From Archaeoglobaceae archaeon (GTDB lineage Archaea; Halobacteriota; Archaeoglobi; Archaeoglobales; Archaeoglobaceae), in the NCBI GenBank assembly GCA_025059545.1, contig JANXDJ010000003.1, forward strand, positions 1 through 59,689: DNA of 59,689 nt, in the 5' to 3' direction. Positions 16,769 to 26,043 of the stretch are shown here, piece after piece; the first letter of the stretch is position 1, and each line of letters begins with the position of its first letter. Below the pieces are notes generated by a model. That model made no database searches, was not told where the DNA came from, and saw only the letters and a list, made by a program, of their open reading frames with translations. A program made the translations under genes and the position numbers.

Positions 16769-16934
16769 TTTTTTACGAAGATCTGAAGCATTGGAAAAAT
16801 TATCGTTGAGTTCTATTTGCTCAGAATCGTCTGATTTTCGATTAGTTGGTTTTTAGTTTTTATCCTAAAATAGAAGTCGTAATAGATGATCCAGTTGAGC
16901 CTAAGAGAATTTGGCTAATAAAAAATAAAAAAGA

Positions 16935-17297
16935 CTATTTCTTCATTAGCACCTCAATCGCTTCTCTACATGCTGCAACAGCCTGAGCACCACCAGCGAC
17001 GAAGATTACACGGATTACTTCTATTATCTCTTCTCTCGTTGCTCCACGATTCATCGCCCCTTTCATTGCGGAAACAACGCATTCTTTACAATGCCTTTGC
17101 GCACCCATCGCCATTACGAGCATAAGCTTGAACTTCGCAGGCAAAACACTGTCTTCTTGGATCACTTTATCGCAGAACTCATAGAACTCAACAGATTTTG
17201 GATCAAGCTCCTTTACGAGTTTCATGATGTTTGGAGCAAATCCCATCTTCTTCTCAATCTTTTTCACGACCTTTTCGTGTTCGGTCATAAATACCAC
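16935..17297 (-). CDS. Carboxymuconolactone decarboxylase/AhpD-like protein
   Basis: This 120-aa all-helical protein has the CMD-family redox motif H-C-K-E-C at about residues 55-59, followed by the typical GAT(R/K)EEIIEVI helix and an Ala/Gly-rich last helix. In this family the CxxC pair gives alkylhydroperoxidase-type disulfide reductase activity; this is a stand-alone single-domain form. Peroxide defence is plausible in a strict anaerobe. The 166 bases between it and tRNA-Ala show no gene. Confidence 0.8.
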   Translation of the reverse strand: MVFMTEHEKVVKKIEKKMGFAPNIMKLVKELDPKSVEFYEFCDKVIQEDSVLPAKFKLMLVMAMGAQRHCKECVVSAMKGAMNRGATREEIIEVIRVIFVAGGAQAVAACREAIEVLMKK

Positions 17298-17396
17298 CGA
17301 TCATAATCGATAATTTCGTATATAACCTTATTCCCCAATTCTCGGTTATTAAAAAATTGCACAATTTTTTAAAGTTAGCAACCTTAAGATTTGTAA

Positions 17397-19703
17397 ATGC
17401 TGAAAGCTCTCAGAATAAAGCTCATTGGAATTGTTCAAGGAGTTGGTTTAAGACCTTTTGTTTATCGAATAGCCTTAGCTAATAGTATCTCTGGCTACGT
17501 TCGGAATTTGGGTGGAAGCGAAGTCGAGATCTTTGCAGAGGGATCGCATTCAGCTCTCAATTCATTCATAGAGTCACTTAAAAAGGAAAAACCACCTTTT
17601 GCAAGGTTTGATAAATTGATCATCGAAGACGTGAAACCAGCAGGTTATACAGAGTTCAAAATTCTGAAAAGCGATCCCAGATTTGAGGAAAGAAGCATAA
17701 TTCCTCCTGATTTCGCAATATGCAAGGACTGCATTGAGGAGGTGCTAAATTTAAGAGCAAGATTCTACAGATATCACTGGAACAGCTGTGCATGGTGCGG
17801 GGCAAGATTTTCAATGCTCTATCGTATTCCTTACGATCGTGAGAACACTGCAATGATCCATTTTCCGCTTTGCGAGGAATGTTCTAAGGAATATGCGGAT
17901 CATAGAAATTTAAGGAGATTTCACGCTCAGGGAATTAGTTGTCCTAATTGTGGACCCAAAACTTTTGTTTATGATATTAAAGGGAAAAAGCTCGAGGTTG
18001 ATGATGTTATCAACTTCACCGCTGAGAAGATCCTTGAAGGTAAGATCTTCGCTATAAAAGGCATAGGTGGTTATCATATAGCATGTTTAGCCTCAGATGA
18101 TTCGTTGGTTCTTGAGCTGAGAAAAAGGAAGATGAGGGAGAAAAAGCCATTTGCACTGATGGCAAGGGATTATAGCGTCGTTGAGAGAATTGCTAATCCA
18201 CCAAATGGAGCAAAAGAACTTCTTGAATCTCCAGAGAGACCGATTGTTATAATGCCGAAGAAAAACTCTGCAGTTTCGGAATTCGTAGCTCCGGGGCTTT
18301 CAACGATTGGAATAATGCTTCCATATTCAGCATTCCAGGTTCTTTTGCTCAAAGAAATTCCAGATGGCTTTCTTATAATGACAAGCGGGAATCTCCATGG
18401 AAAGCCCATGTGCAAGAGCCTTGAAGAAGTTTTTTCACAACTTTCTGGAATAGTTGACTACGTTGTAGAGCATGAAAGAGAAATACTTCATAGAGTTGAT
18501 GACAGCGTTATGAGATTCACGGATTCAGAGCCAATTTTTTTGCGAAGAGGCAGAGGATACGCTCCAGAGTGGATTAATATTTGTAAAAAATTGCCAGAAG
18601 GAATTGCTCTTGGAGCAGAACTTCAAACCGCAGGAGCCATCTCTTTTGAAGACAAAGTCGTTTTGACGCAGTTTATAGGGGATCTTGACGAAGTTGAGAA
18701 TCTTGAAGCGATGAAGAATGAATTCAAGTGGTTCATGGAGAATTATCACATAAAACCAGAGTTTATCGCTTTGGACATGCATCCGCTTTATCACAACAGA
18801 AAACTGCTCAAGGAGCTACCAAATGCTTCAGTTTTTGAAATTCAGCATCATCATGCACATGCGGTTTCAGCATTTGCCGAGCTCGGTTTGGAACCAGAAG
18901 AAAAGGCTTTAGCGATCACAATAGACGGCACTGGCTACGGAGATGATGGAACAATTTGGGGTGGGGAATTGCTGATTGCGAACTGGAAAGAATACAGGAG
19001 AGTGGGAAGTTTTAGACCATTCAACCTTCCTGGAGGAGACAGCTCAGCAAAATATCCTGTGAAATGCCTAATTGCGTTGATGAGCTCGTATGGTTTTGGA
19101 GAGGAAGAAATTCTCGGGATCCTTAAGGAAAGAGACCTTTCTAACTCTCTTCCCTATGGTTTGAAAGAAGCAGAAATTACATGCTTACTCGCGAGGAAAG
19201 GAAAAGGTGTAATGACAACGAGTTTGGGGAGGATTTTAGATGCTTTCTCCGCTTTGCTCAACGTATGCACTGAAAGGACTTATGAAGGAGAACCGCCTAT
19301 GAGACTTGAGGCTATTGCAGATAATGGCAGAGATCTCTGTTTCACTCCAGAAGTTCGTAGAGGGGATAGAACTCTTATAGATGTGAGAAATTTACTCGAA
19401 TTTGCTATCCAAAGCGAAGCAGAAAACGCAGATATAGCAAGAACAGTATTGCAAGGGATTGGAAGAGCACTGGGCAGTTCAGCAATTCTAAATCTAAAAA
19501 ATTCGGATTATGAGAATGTCATCGTTACTGGCGGAGCGGGTGTGAACACCTACATAGTTAAAGGAATAAAGGAGGTTTTGATCTCTGAAGGTATTGAAGT
19601 GATCCTTCCGAAAAAGACACCCCTTGGCGATGGTGGAATTGCTCTTGGGCAGATTCTGATTGCTTCTTCAAAACTCGCCGAGGATCTCGTAAACCGCTCT
19701 TAG
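17397..19703 (+). CDS. hypF: Carbamoyltransferase HypF (NiFe-hydrogenase maturation)
   Basis: This full-length 768-aa protein has all expected parts: an N-terminal acylphosphatase domain (GIVQGVGLRPFVYR), two zinc-finger Cys sets (CKDC...CAWC and CEEC...CPNC, about 109-182), a YrdC-like domain (about 200-380), and a Kae1-like domain with HHHAHA and TIDGTGYGDDG (about 480-520). HypF makes carbamoyl-AMP and carbamoylates the C-terminal Cys of HypE, the source of cyanide ligands for the Fe(CN)2CO centre. It starts at an ATG with little leader and converges on the pseudo-acyl-CoA synthetase gene with a 36-base overlap. Confidence 0.96.
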   Translation: MLKALRIKLIGIVQGVGLRPFVYRIALANSISGYVRNLGGSEVEIFAEGSHSALNSFIESLKKEKPPFARFDKLIIEDVKPAGYTEFKILKSDPRFEERSIIPPDFAICKDCIEEVLNLRARFYRYHWNSCAWCGARFSMLYRIPYDRENTAMIHFPLCEECSKEYADHRNLRRFHAQGISCPNCGPKTFVYDIKGKKLEVDDVINFTAEKILEGKIFAIKGIGGYHIACLASDDSLVLELRKRKMREKKPFALMARDYSVVERIANPPNGAKELLESPERPIVIMPKKNSAVSEFVAPGLSTIGIMLPYSAFQVLLLKEIPDGFLIMTSGNLHGKPMCKSLEEVFSQLSGIVDYVVEHEREILHRVDDSVMRFTDSEPIFLRRGRGYAPEWINICKKLPEGIALGAELQTAGAISFEDKVVLTQFIGDLDEVENLEAMKNEFKWFMENYHIKPEFIALDMHPLYHNRKLLKELPNASVFEIQHHHAHAVSAFAELGLEPEEKALAITIDGTGYGDDGTIWGGELLIANWKEYRRVGSFRPFNLPGGDSSAKYPVKCLIALMSSYGFGEEEILGILKERDLSNSLPYGLKEAEITCLLARKGKGVMTTSLGRILDAFSALLNVCTERTYEGEPPMRLEAIADNGRDLCFTPEVRRGDRTLIDVRNLLEFAIQSEAENADIARTVLQGIGRALGSSAILNLKNSDYENVIVTGGAGVNTYIVKGIKEVLISEGIEVILPKKTPLGDGGIALGQILIASSKLAEDLVNRS

Positions 19704-21356
19704 ATCGCTCTTTCTTAAATTCTCCTTTAGTTTTCTTCTAACCCTATTTTTGTCTTCTGGAATCTTAGCTACGCGGATTATTGTTAATGGAGTGAGAAAA
19801 GCTCCAAAGCGTTCTGAAATTTTTCTTTTCACTTCTTCTTCTGACCCCTCTGCAATTACAACTGGAAATTCGTTTCCACTTTCATCCTTAATTCCAAAGA
19901 CCAATGCCCTCCCCTCGACAGCATTCTCTATTGCTCCGGGACTAAGTCGGTAGCCATTGATCCTCAATACAATATCTCTTCTTCCAAAAGCAAAAACTGA
20001 CCCATCTTTACTGATCATTCCAAGGTTCATGGTGTCGTAGAAACCTTCTTTGAGTCTCTCTCTGAATTCGGTCTCCAAAGGCATTGCAGGCCATGGTGTT
20101 CTGAGCACGAGTTTTCCTATAGCGTCTCTTATTGAATTTCCTTTTTCGTCAATCACATCAAGCAGAAATCCGGGCATTTCTTTACCATAGTATCCAGGAA
20201 TAGCTCTATTTAACTTTGAATTTAAGGTTACAAAGCTTCCAAGTTCTCCTTGAATGAACATAATTCTTACTGGAATTTTATCTCCAAAAAAGTTTTTTAT
20301 TTTTCTTAAAGTCTCTTCATCGAACTGTTCGGGGGTGGATAAGATCGATTTCAATGTCTCCATTTTACTTCGCCCATCTTTATCCATCTTTTCTGAAAAA
20401 AGCTTTAAAATTGCTCCTGCAGTTATCAAAATCGTTGCTCCATGTTTTTCGATCAACTCCGAAGTTCTATTCCAGTTTGGATAATTTGGAGCCCCTTCAT
20501 AGCACAGGATCGTGGAACCAAGCATTAAAGGTGCGAAGATACCATATGCTAAACCCGTGATCCAAGAATGCCAGATCATGCAGAATACTATGTCTTTCTG
20601 GGCAATTTCAAGCATTTTAGCTGTTGCAATGTTTTGAACAAGAAAACCACCAGCTGGGAACGTTAGAGGTTTAAAATCTTCTTCATAGCCAACATGCAAG
20701 CCAAAAAGTTGATCTTGGGTGTTGAAAATTGCTGAACCAATAAATTCTTTGCTCAGAATTTCTTCAAGGTCTTCCAATAAAAAGAGGTTAGTTTTGAATT
20801 TAACACTCTCGAGAGCCTTTCTAAGAATTTTTATTGGCTCTACAATTTTTCCGTTTCGCTGAAACGCTTCAACGGTAAAAATTGCCATTGGTTTTCTTAA
20901 TTCAATTCTTTTCGCCACTTCTTGCCAACCAAATCCAGTGAAAACAACTTCGAATGGACAACCAAGCTTCGTTGCAGAAAGTATTACTGCAATGGACTCA
21001 AAATTAGGTGGAGAGTGGATCAAGATCCAGTCTCCTGCCTTTAATCCGATCTCTCCAAGTCCGGAAGCAATCTCGCTTGCAAGCTTATGAAGTCCAGCAT
21101 ACGTCATTTTTTGGTTTTCTCCAGATTCTCTCTCGGTTATTATAGCTATTTTATTCCAAGTTTCCTTTCCAGAATGCTTTTCTACCAAGTTCTTATATAG
21201 ATCGATCTTACCTCCCACAAACCACTTGGCACTGCAAAGATCACCTTCTAAAACTCTATGCCACTTCTTTTCCCAAATAAGGCTATCAGATTCTTTATTC
21301 CAGAACTCTTGAAGTTTGAAAATACCATGTTTATTTGGACACTCTTTTTTAGACAT
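19668..21356 (-). CDS. Acyl-CoA synthetase homologue with degraded active site
   Basis: This 562-aa protein aligns by eye with acetyl-CoA synthetase along its whole length, including the N-terminal ACAS_N segment (18-58), EGAPNYPNW (287-295) and the hinge region FGRRD...INGYRLSP (457-473). The catalytic motifs are lost. The P-loop TSGTTGKPKG is replaced by VGYEEDFKPL (222-231), the Y/W-x-TE motif by IQGEL (368-372), the ribose-binding Asp by Asn (near 444), and the C-terminal catalytic Lys by Arg (near 538). The frame is intact, so a selected non-catalytic role is likely. It follows hypE by 14 bases and appears to be the last gene of the hyp operon. Confidence 0.75.
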   Translation of the reverse strand: MSKKECPNKHGIFKLQEFWNKESDSLIWEKKWHRVLEGDLCSAKWFVGGKIDLYKNLVEKHSGKETWNKIAIITERESGENQKMTYAGLHKLASEIASGLGEIGLKAGDWILIHSPPNFESIAVILSATKLGCPFEVVFTGFGWQEVAKRIELRKPMAIFTVEAFQRNGKIVEPIKILRKALESVKFKTNLFLLEDLEEILSKEFIGSAIFNTQDQLFGLHVGYEEDFKPLTFPAGGFLVQNIATAKMLEIAQKDIVFCMIWHSWITGLAYGIFAPLMLGSTILCYEGAPNYPNWNRTSELIEKHGATILITAGAILKLFSEKMDKDGRSKMETLKSILSTPEQFDEETLRKIKNFFGDKIPVRIMFIQGELGSFVTLNSKLNRAIPGYYGKEMPGFLLDVIDEKGNSIRDAIGKLVLRTPWPAMPLETEFRERLKEGFYDTMNLGMISKDGSVFAFGRRDIVLRINGYRLSPGAIENAVEGRALVFGIKDESGNEFPVVIAEGSEEEVKRKISERFGAFLTPLTIIRVAKIPEDKNRVRRKLKENLRKSDLRAVYEILGEF

Positions 21357-21370
21357 AACCTCAGATTAAT

Positions 21371-22405
21371 TTAGCAGATCCTTGGAACAAGTTCCCCTCT
21401 TGGAGGTTCAACGATCCTGAAGCCACCAACAGTTGTTCTCATTAGCACATAGCCCTTATACTTCTCACTCTTCTTAACTTCACCAATTATTTGAGCATTT
21501 TCAAAACCGTGTTCTCTTAAAGCTTCGACGAATTCCTTGGCAACTTCAGAACTTACGGAGAACAAAGCAGATCCTTCACTTGCTAAATAGATCGCATCAA
21601 TACCAAGCATCTCTGAATATCTTCTTACCTGTTCTCTTATCGGTAATTTCCCTTCTATAACGAGAACGCTATCGGAATTTACAGCCCAATCATTCAAAAC
21701 TCCACCAAGACCACCTCTTGTTATATCTCTGCAAGCATTTATGTGCTCTGAATACGCTTTAATGACAGGTAAAAGTCCTGTTAGTGGTTTCGCATCGCTT
21801 TTGAGGGCTCCAGACTTTATCTCTTCTACACTTTCCAAACCCATCTGGAGCATCATGATCACCGCTCCATGGTCTCCAACGTAGTCTGTGAGCACGAGCT
21901 TGTCGCCCTCCTTAGGCAGATCTACGATTGGTCTCTCAGCAACTCCGAGAACGGTGGTTGTGATCACAATTCTGTCTATCATGCCCTTTGGCATTACCTT
22001 AAAGTCACCTCCAACTAAGGAAACGCTCTCTTTCTTAAAAACTTCGATTAGAGAGTCTGTAATCACTTTTAGATCCTCGACTGGAAAACCTTCTTCAACT
22101 ATGATCGAATCAAGTCCCGCTATCGGCTTCGCTCCCATTACAACGACATCATTGATCGAACCAATTGCAGAGAGCATTCCTATGTTTCCCCCCGGGAAAA
22201 AAGGCGGATTTACTGTATAGGAATCGGTTGAAATTACGATCTTGGTGTTTTTTACTGGGATCACTGCACCATCATCTGGAAGATCGATTCCTAAGCCATT
22301 TGGGACTTTTTTAAGATCATCGGGCACTCTTGAAAACAGAAGTTCTTTAAGAAGCTCTGAAGTTTCTTCTCCACCAGATCCGTGTGCTAATTTAACGAAC
22401 TTCAT
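21371..22405 (-). CDS. hypE: Hydrogenase maturation protein HypE
   Basis: This 344-aa PurM-like ATPase has the family N-terminus (AHGSGGEETSELL), the GIDLPDDGAV and STDSYTVNP segments, and the C-terminal P-R-I-C ending. That terminal Cys receives the carbamoyl group from HypF and is dehydrated to a thiocyanate. It overlaps hypC by 14 bases and lies in an operon with hypD and hypC. No catalytic residue appears to be missing. Confidence 0.96.
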   Translation of the reverse strand: MKFVKLAHGSGGEETSELLKELLFSRVPDDLKKVPNGLGIDLPDDGAVIPVKNTKIVISTDSYTVNPPFFPGGNIGMLSAIGSINDVVVMGAKPIAGLDSIIVEEGFPVEDLKVITDSLIEVFKKESVSLVGGDFKVMPKGMIDRIVITTTVLGVAERPIVDLPKEGDKLVLTDYVGDHGAVIMMLQMGLESVEEIKSGALKSDAKPLTGLLPVIKAYSEHINACRDITRGGLGGVLNDWAVNSDSVLVIEGKLPIREQVRRYSEMLGIDAIYLASEGSALFSVSSEVAKEFVEALREHGFENAQIIGEVKKSEKYKGYVLMRTTVGGFRIVEPPRGELVPRIC

Positions 22406-22694
22406 TATCTACCACTTCTTTAGAAAGCTTTAGGATCTTTTCATAGTGTTCAAGCAATTCAGAGCCTTCTCCAGCGGTTCTTGCTATGTCTCTGAGCATC
22501 TCTGCTGTAGTAGACGCATCTTCGTAGCTCAGCTTTGAAATCACAACTCCCGCGTGAACGAGCACGAGATCACCTTTTTTAAGCTTCTCTTCCGAGATCC
22601 CAATGATCACTCTTCTGAGCACTCCGTCTCCATAGTCAATCTCAACGAATTCTCCCAAGAGCTCACGAACAACCGCAGGCACTCCCCAGCACAT
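22392..22694 (-). CDS. hypC: Hydrogenase maturation chaperone HypC
   Basis: This 100-aa protein starts Met-Cys-Trp-Gly, with the essential N-terminal Cys2 that carries the Fe(CN)2CO intermediate between HypD and the hydrogenase large subunit. The VHAG(V/F)-x-I-x(K/R)-(L/I) segment near residue 47 is typical. A GGTGATA ribosome site precedes the ATG. It overlaps hypE and follows hypD by 4 bases. Confidence 0.95.
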   Translation of the reverse strand: MCWGVPAVVRELLGEFVEIDYGDGVLRRVIIGISEEKLKKGDLVLVHAGVVISKLSYEDASTTAEMLRDIARTAGEGSELLEHYEKILKLSKEVVDNEVR

Positions 22695-22698
22695 TTTA

Positions 22699-23916
22699 TC
22701 ACCTCAATTTTAAGTCTTCGGCGATTTGATCCGCTAATCCACCAGCTCCAAATCTTGCCCAAATTGCACAAGTTCCCTCAAGAGAGACCATGCATGGTCC
22801 AATTGGCGATGAAGGTTTGCACTTCTTCATGAAAAATGGGCAATTTGTTGGTTTTTCTTTGCCTATGACGATTTCAGCACATTTACAACCCTTGGGCAAA
22901 TCATTTTCAAGTTCTTTTGAAGTAAGCTCTGGAATTCCGTAGCGTTCAAACGCATCAAATTTTCTATAGCTCTTCGCAACCTTTAAACCACTTTCAGGCA
23001 AAATCCCTATTCCACGCCATCCATCTTCAGTGACTCTAAACGCTTTACTGATCATCTCTTGAGCCTTCAGGTCTCCATCCCAGCTTACCGCTCTGGTATA
23101 TTCTATACTAACTTTCGCCTCTTTTTTTAAAAGTTGTTTTAAAATCTCCGCTATTGCGATCAACACGTCTATTGGTTCAAAGCCAGTAACAACCACGGGA
23201 ATTTGATGTCTCTCTACAACACCTCTCCAAGCCTTGGCACCTATGATTGTGGATACGTGTCCCGGAGCGACAATTCCTTTTACAGATCTTTCCTCTTCTC
23301 TACTCAAAATTTCTACCGTTGCAAGCATCGCTGGAGGGGTTAATTTTACCAAGCTCATCAGCTTCAAGTTATCAGGCAAAAGCTCACTTATGAGTGTTTT
23401 TGCATAACCAGAAGCAACTGTTTCAAAGCCTATTCCCAAGAAGAACGATTCTTTTCCATGCGATTTTGCATCGCTTATTGCGTCCCCTATTCCAGTTACG
23501 ATCTTTATTTCCGCACCCAAAGCCTTTGCCTCAGCTAAGGAGTTGGCACCATTTACAGCTTTGAGACTTGGAAGCCTAAATACGTCTCCATAAGTGTAGA
23601 CAACTATACCTTCAAAGCCTAAACGAATCGCGTTCTCAATGTAATAAGAGGGAGTAACACACACAGGACATCCAGGACCTGCAACAAGTTCCAAGCCTTC
23701 TGGCATCAAGCTTCTTAGTCCGTAGTGAGTTATAGTCCATTCATGTGTCCCGCAAAAGTCCATGATCTTGAAATCCCCCCATTCTTTTTGCAATTTTTCG
23801 TAAAATTTTACTATGTATCCAACGAGCGTTTTAGCTAAGCTTTCGTTGTTTCTGAAGGCCTTCTCGATCTTCTCTATAGGCTTGGGGCTTTTTATATCTT
23901 CAGTAGGCTCTTTCAT
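22699..23916 (-). CDS. hypD: Hydrogenase maturation protein HypD
   Basis: This 405-aa Fe-S scaffold has the diagnostic DFCGTHEWT, AGPGCPVCVTP and GFEPIDVL motifs. A C-terminal Cys cluster binds the [4Fe-4S] centre (CKCAEI, CPFFMKKC, GPCMVSLEGTCAIW). HypD assembles the Fe(CN)2CO unit together with HypC. It sits 36 bases after the Cys-rich unknown gene and 4 bases before hypC, in the order unknown-hypD-hypC-hypE-pseudoACS. Confidence 0.96.
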   Translation of the reverse strand: MKEPTEDIKSPKPIEKIEKAFRNNESLAKTLVGYIVKFYEKLQKEWGDFKIMDFCGTHEWTITHYGLRSLMPEGLELVAGPGCPVCVTPSYYIENAIRLGFEGIVVYTYGDVFRLPSLKAVNGANSLAEAKALGAEIKIVTGIGDAISDAKSHGKESFFLGIGFETVASGYAKTLISELLPDNLKLMSLVKLTPPAMLATVEILSREEERSVKGIVAPGHVSTIIGAKAWRGVVERHQIPVVVTGFEPIDVLIAIAEILKQLLKKEAKVSIEYTRAVSWDGDLKAQEMISKAFRVTEDGWRGIGILPESGLKVAKSYRKFDAFERYGIPELTSKELENDLPKGCKCAEIVIGKEKPTNCPFFMKKCKPSSPIGPCMVSLEGTCAIWARFGAGGLADQIAEDLKLR

Positions 23917-23952
23917 TTCTCAACCAGAATTTGCAATTTATTTAAAAACTTT

Positions 23953-24990
23953 TCATTCCTCTTCTTCCGCTTTGGGAAATCTTTTTGCTGGAGAAGGCTT
24001 CAATAATTTGCTCCCATTCGAGGTTATGAGCATATTAGTGAGAGCACTTAAAGAACAAAGAGTCCCCCTTCCTATAATGCCTTCTCCAGGAATTTTGGCG
24101 ACGATAAATCCCTCCGAAGTGACCTCGATCTCCATTCCGATCTCCGAAAGGCGGTGAAGAACGATGTTTCCCATTGCACCCATTGACTTCTCCATCCAGC
24201 AGTGCTTCATGGGGCAAAGGTTGCAATATGCCTTGAACCTCTTTGCGCTCTCTTGAGAGACAAAACCAGCTGAGATTTCTGCTTTTGTTGTTGAATAAGC
24301 AATACAGCATCCAATAACTCTATTAGCAAGTATTTGTTCTCCCTTAAGAATGCTCGCCCTTACTGCTCCACCACTTGCCTCGTATCGATTCTCAACACCC
24401 TCTTCAAATTTTAACTTTCCAGTGTTTCTGGTGTTTTTTAGCTTTTCTTTCACGAAATCCGCAATCTGATCGTTTTTAACAATTGCCTTCACAATTGCAC
24501 AAGTTGGACAGTAGGAAATAGAAGATTGAGCAATTAATCGATCATTTTTATCGTAAAGTCTTGCAACAACGCCGATTCTTTCTCTCCTGATCACAGTTCT
24601 TCCGCCGATCTCGTTTATATACTGGAGAGCAATAACTGAAGGCGTAACAACTCTCCCATAGCCATAAAGCTCAGCAATAGCCTTTATTTCTTCTTCATCA
24701 CTCAAAGCTTCTCTTAACTTATCCTCAAATCGCTCTGGGATCAACTTTGCATCTATTTCAGCTGCAAGAATCGCGGGAGACCAGACAATGTCAAAACCCT
24801 CGCCAATAACATTTCCTTTATCATCTTTTATCACAGCCAAGACTCCATTTTGTTTCTCATAGGCAGAAACTATTCCTTTTTCATCCGTAATCGCTTCAAG
24901 TGTTCCATGGCAAATTCCACATGCTCCTTCAACTTCTCTTAGCTTTTCAGTCTGTCTTCTAACTCTTGCTCTGAAATCTTCGGAACTCAT
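23953..24990 (-). CDS. Cysteine-rich protein of unknown function heading the hyp operon
   Basis: This soluble 345-aa protein belongs to no family I recognise. It has ten Cys at 24, 27, 161, 164, 228, 229, 256, 259, 264 and 312, arranged as CGIC, CPTC, a CC pair and C-x2-C-x4-C, which suggests one or two Fe-S clusters or zinc sites. There is no signal peptide or membrane helix. It is the first gene of the hypDCE operon and divergent from the methanogenesis-marker-11-like gene. Its likely role is in metal-centre assembly for hydrogenase or for the enzyme served by the neighbouring island; this is inference from context. Confidence 0.7.
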   Translation of the reverse strand: MSSEDFRARVRRQTEKLREVEGACGICHGTLEAITDEKGIVSAYEKQNGVLAVIKDDKGNVIGEGFDIVWSPAILAAEIDAKLIPERFEDKLREALSDEEEIKAIAELYGYGRVVTPSVIALQYINEIGGRTVIRRERIGVVARLYDKNDRLIAQSSISYCPTCAIVKAIVKNDQIADFVKEKLKNTRNTGKLKFEEGVENRYEASGGAVRASILKGEQILANRVIGCCIAYSTTKAEISAGFVSQESAKRFKAYCNLCPMKHCWMEKSMGAMGNIVLHRLSEIGMEIEVTSEGFIVAKIPGEGIIGRGTLCSLSALTNMLITSNGSKLLKPSPAKRFPKAEEEE

Positions 24991-25068
24991 CTTTTCCTAT
25001 TCTTTCTACACGATGATAAGTCTTTCGAGCGATTGGACAAATCGGAAATTCAACAATCTTTGATGGAT

Positions 25069-25082
25069 AAAAATATATTTAA
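25069..25082 (+). promoter_or_regulatory. TATA box of the Mmp11-radical SAM operon
   Basis: AAAAATATATTTAA is a strong archaeal TATA element. It lies 20-35 bases before the cluster of GTG/ATG codons at 25096-25105, implying a leaderless or near-leaderless transcript. Confidence 0.6.
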
Positions 25083-25104
25083 GTCATCTTGATATGTGAT
25101 GAAC

Positions 25105-26043
25105 ATGAGTTACCTTAGCAAAGAAGATCTTATAAAGCAATATGGAAGCTTGCCATGGGTTTCTCCTTACTCAAGAGTTATTGCGATGACAGATGGAGAA
25201 CTTGTTGAATTGCATGAGTTTCATGCGAGAGAAAAATGCTATGGAGGCGCTTCTTGGGAAGTTTTGCATTATCCGAGAGTTAGCGAGCTGGTTATGGGAG
25301 CGAGAAGAGAAGGAGCGAGAAACATTTTCATTCTTAAACCAGGAAAAACTGAATTAAAGCTCATTCCTGGAGTTGCTGGAGCAGGAATTGAAGAAGTTAA
25401 GCTCACAGATAGAATCGAAATCACTTACGCAGGATTGGCTGGAGGGGGAATTGCTGCAACTGTTTGTAGAGGTATGGCGGAGGATGTTGATGGAATTGAG
25501 ATCTTAGAGCTTGGAGGAGGAGCAAAGCTTGGAAAAGCAAAGATAAGGTTGAAGAAGTATTCTAAGGTTGTTATTGGAGTTGACGACACTGACAACAAGG
25601 AGAAGGGAGCAACATGGGCTCTTGTTAATGAAATAGCTTTCAAGCTTGAAAAAGCTGGCTATGGGCATTATCTTCTCCACACGATCACACAGCTTTACAC
25701 TAAGAATCCGACAAAAACAACAAATTGCGTTTCAATATCCACAACTTTTGCAGCCGAGAAGCCTGAAAAGCTGATCGAAGCATTTAAGAAAGAGCTCGAA
25801 AAGACTACGCTGAGCGAAAATACCGCAATGGTGGTCTATAGAAAGATCTCTATTCCAGAAAAACTAAGAAAATATGGAGAAAAGGTAAAATCACAAATAG
25901 TGGAGCTTGAGGAGGCTAAGAAGGTTGCAAAAGAGCTTGGGATAGAAACAATCGTTGTGACTGGTGAAAGGGGACTCATAGGAGCGGTTGCAGCGTTAGC
26001 TTTCTCCAATTCGCCGGAGGAAGCGGTAAAGATCTATGCTTGA
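25105..26043 (+). CDS. Methanogenesis marker protein 11-like protein
   Basis: This 312-aa protein resembles the family named methanogenesis marker 11 (TIGR03280). It has the N-terminal PWVSPYSR and LVELHEF region, a Gly-rich middle (AGLAGGGIAA), GVDDTDNKEKGATW (about 155-168) like the GIDDTDS domain of TiaS, TTNCVS, and the GERGLIGAVAAL end. Its function is unknown; as I recall, it has been reported essentially only from methanogens and other MCR-bearing archaea. Starts at 25096 (GTG), 25099 and 25105 are all in frame; 25105 best suits the TATA box. It overlaps the radical SAM gene by 8 bases. Confidence 0.75.
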   Translation: MSYLSKEDLIKQYGSLPWVSPYSRVIAMTDGELVELHEFHAREKCYGGASWEVLHYPRVSELVMGARREGARNIFILKPGKTELKLIPGVAGAGIEEVKLTDRIEITYAGLAGGGIAATVCRGMAEDVDGIEILELGGGAKLGKAKIRLKKYSKVVIGVDDTDNKEKGATWALVNEIAFKLEKAGYGHYLLHTITQLYTKNPTKTTNCVSISTTFAAEKPEKLIEAFKKELEKTTLSENTAMVVYRKISIPEKLRKYGEKVKSQIVELEEAKKVAKELGIETIVVTGERGLIGAVAALAFSNSPEEAVKIYA

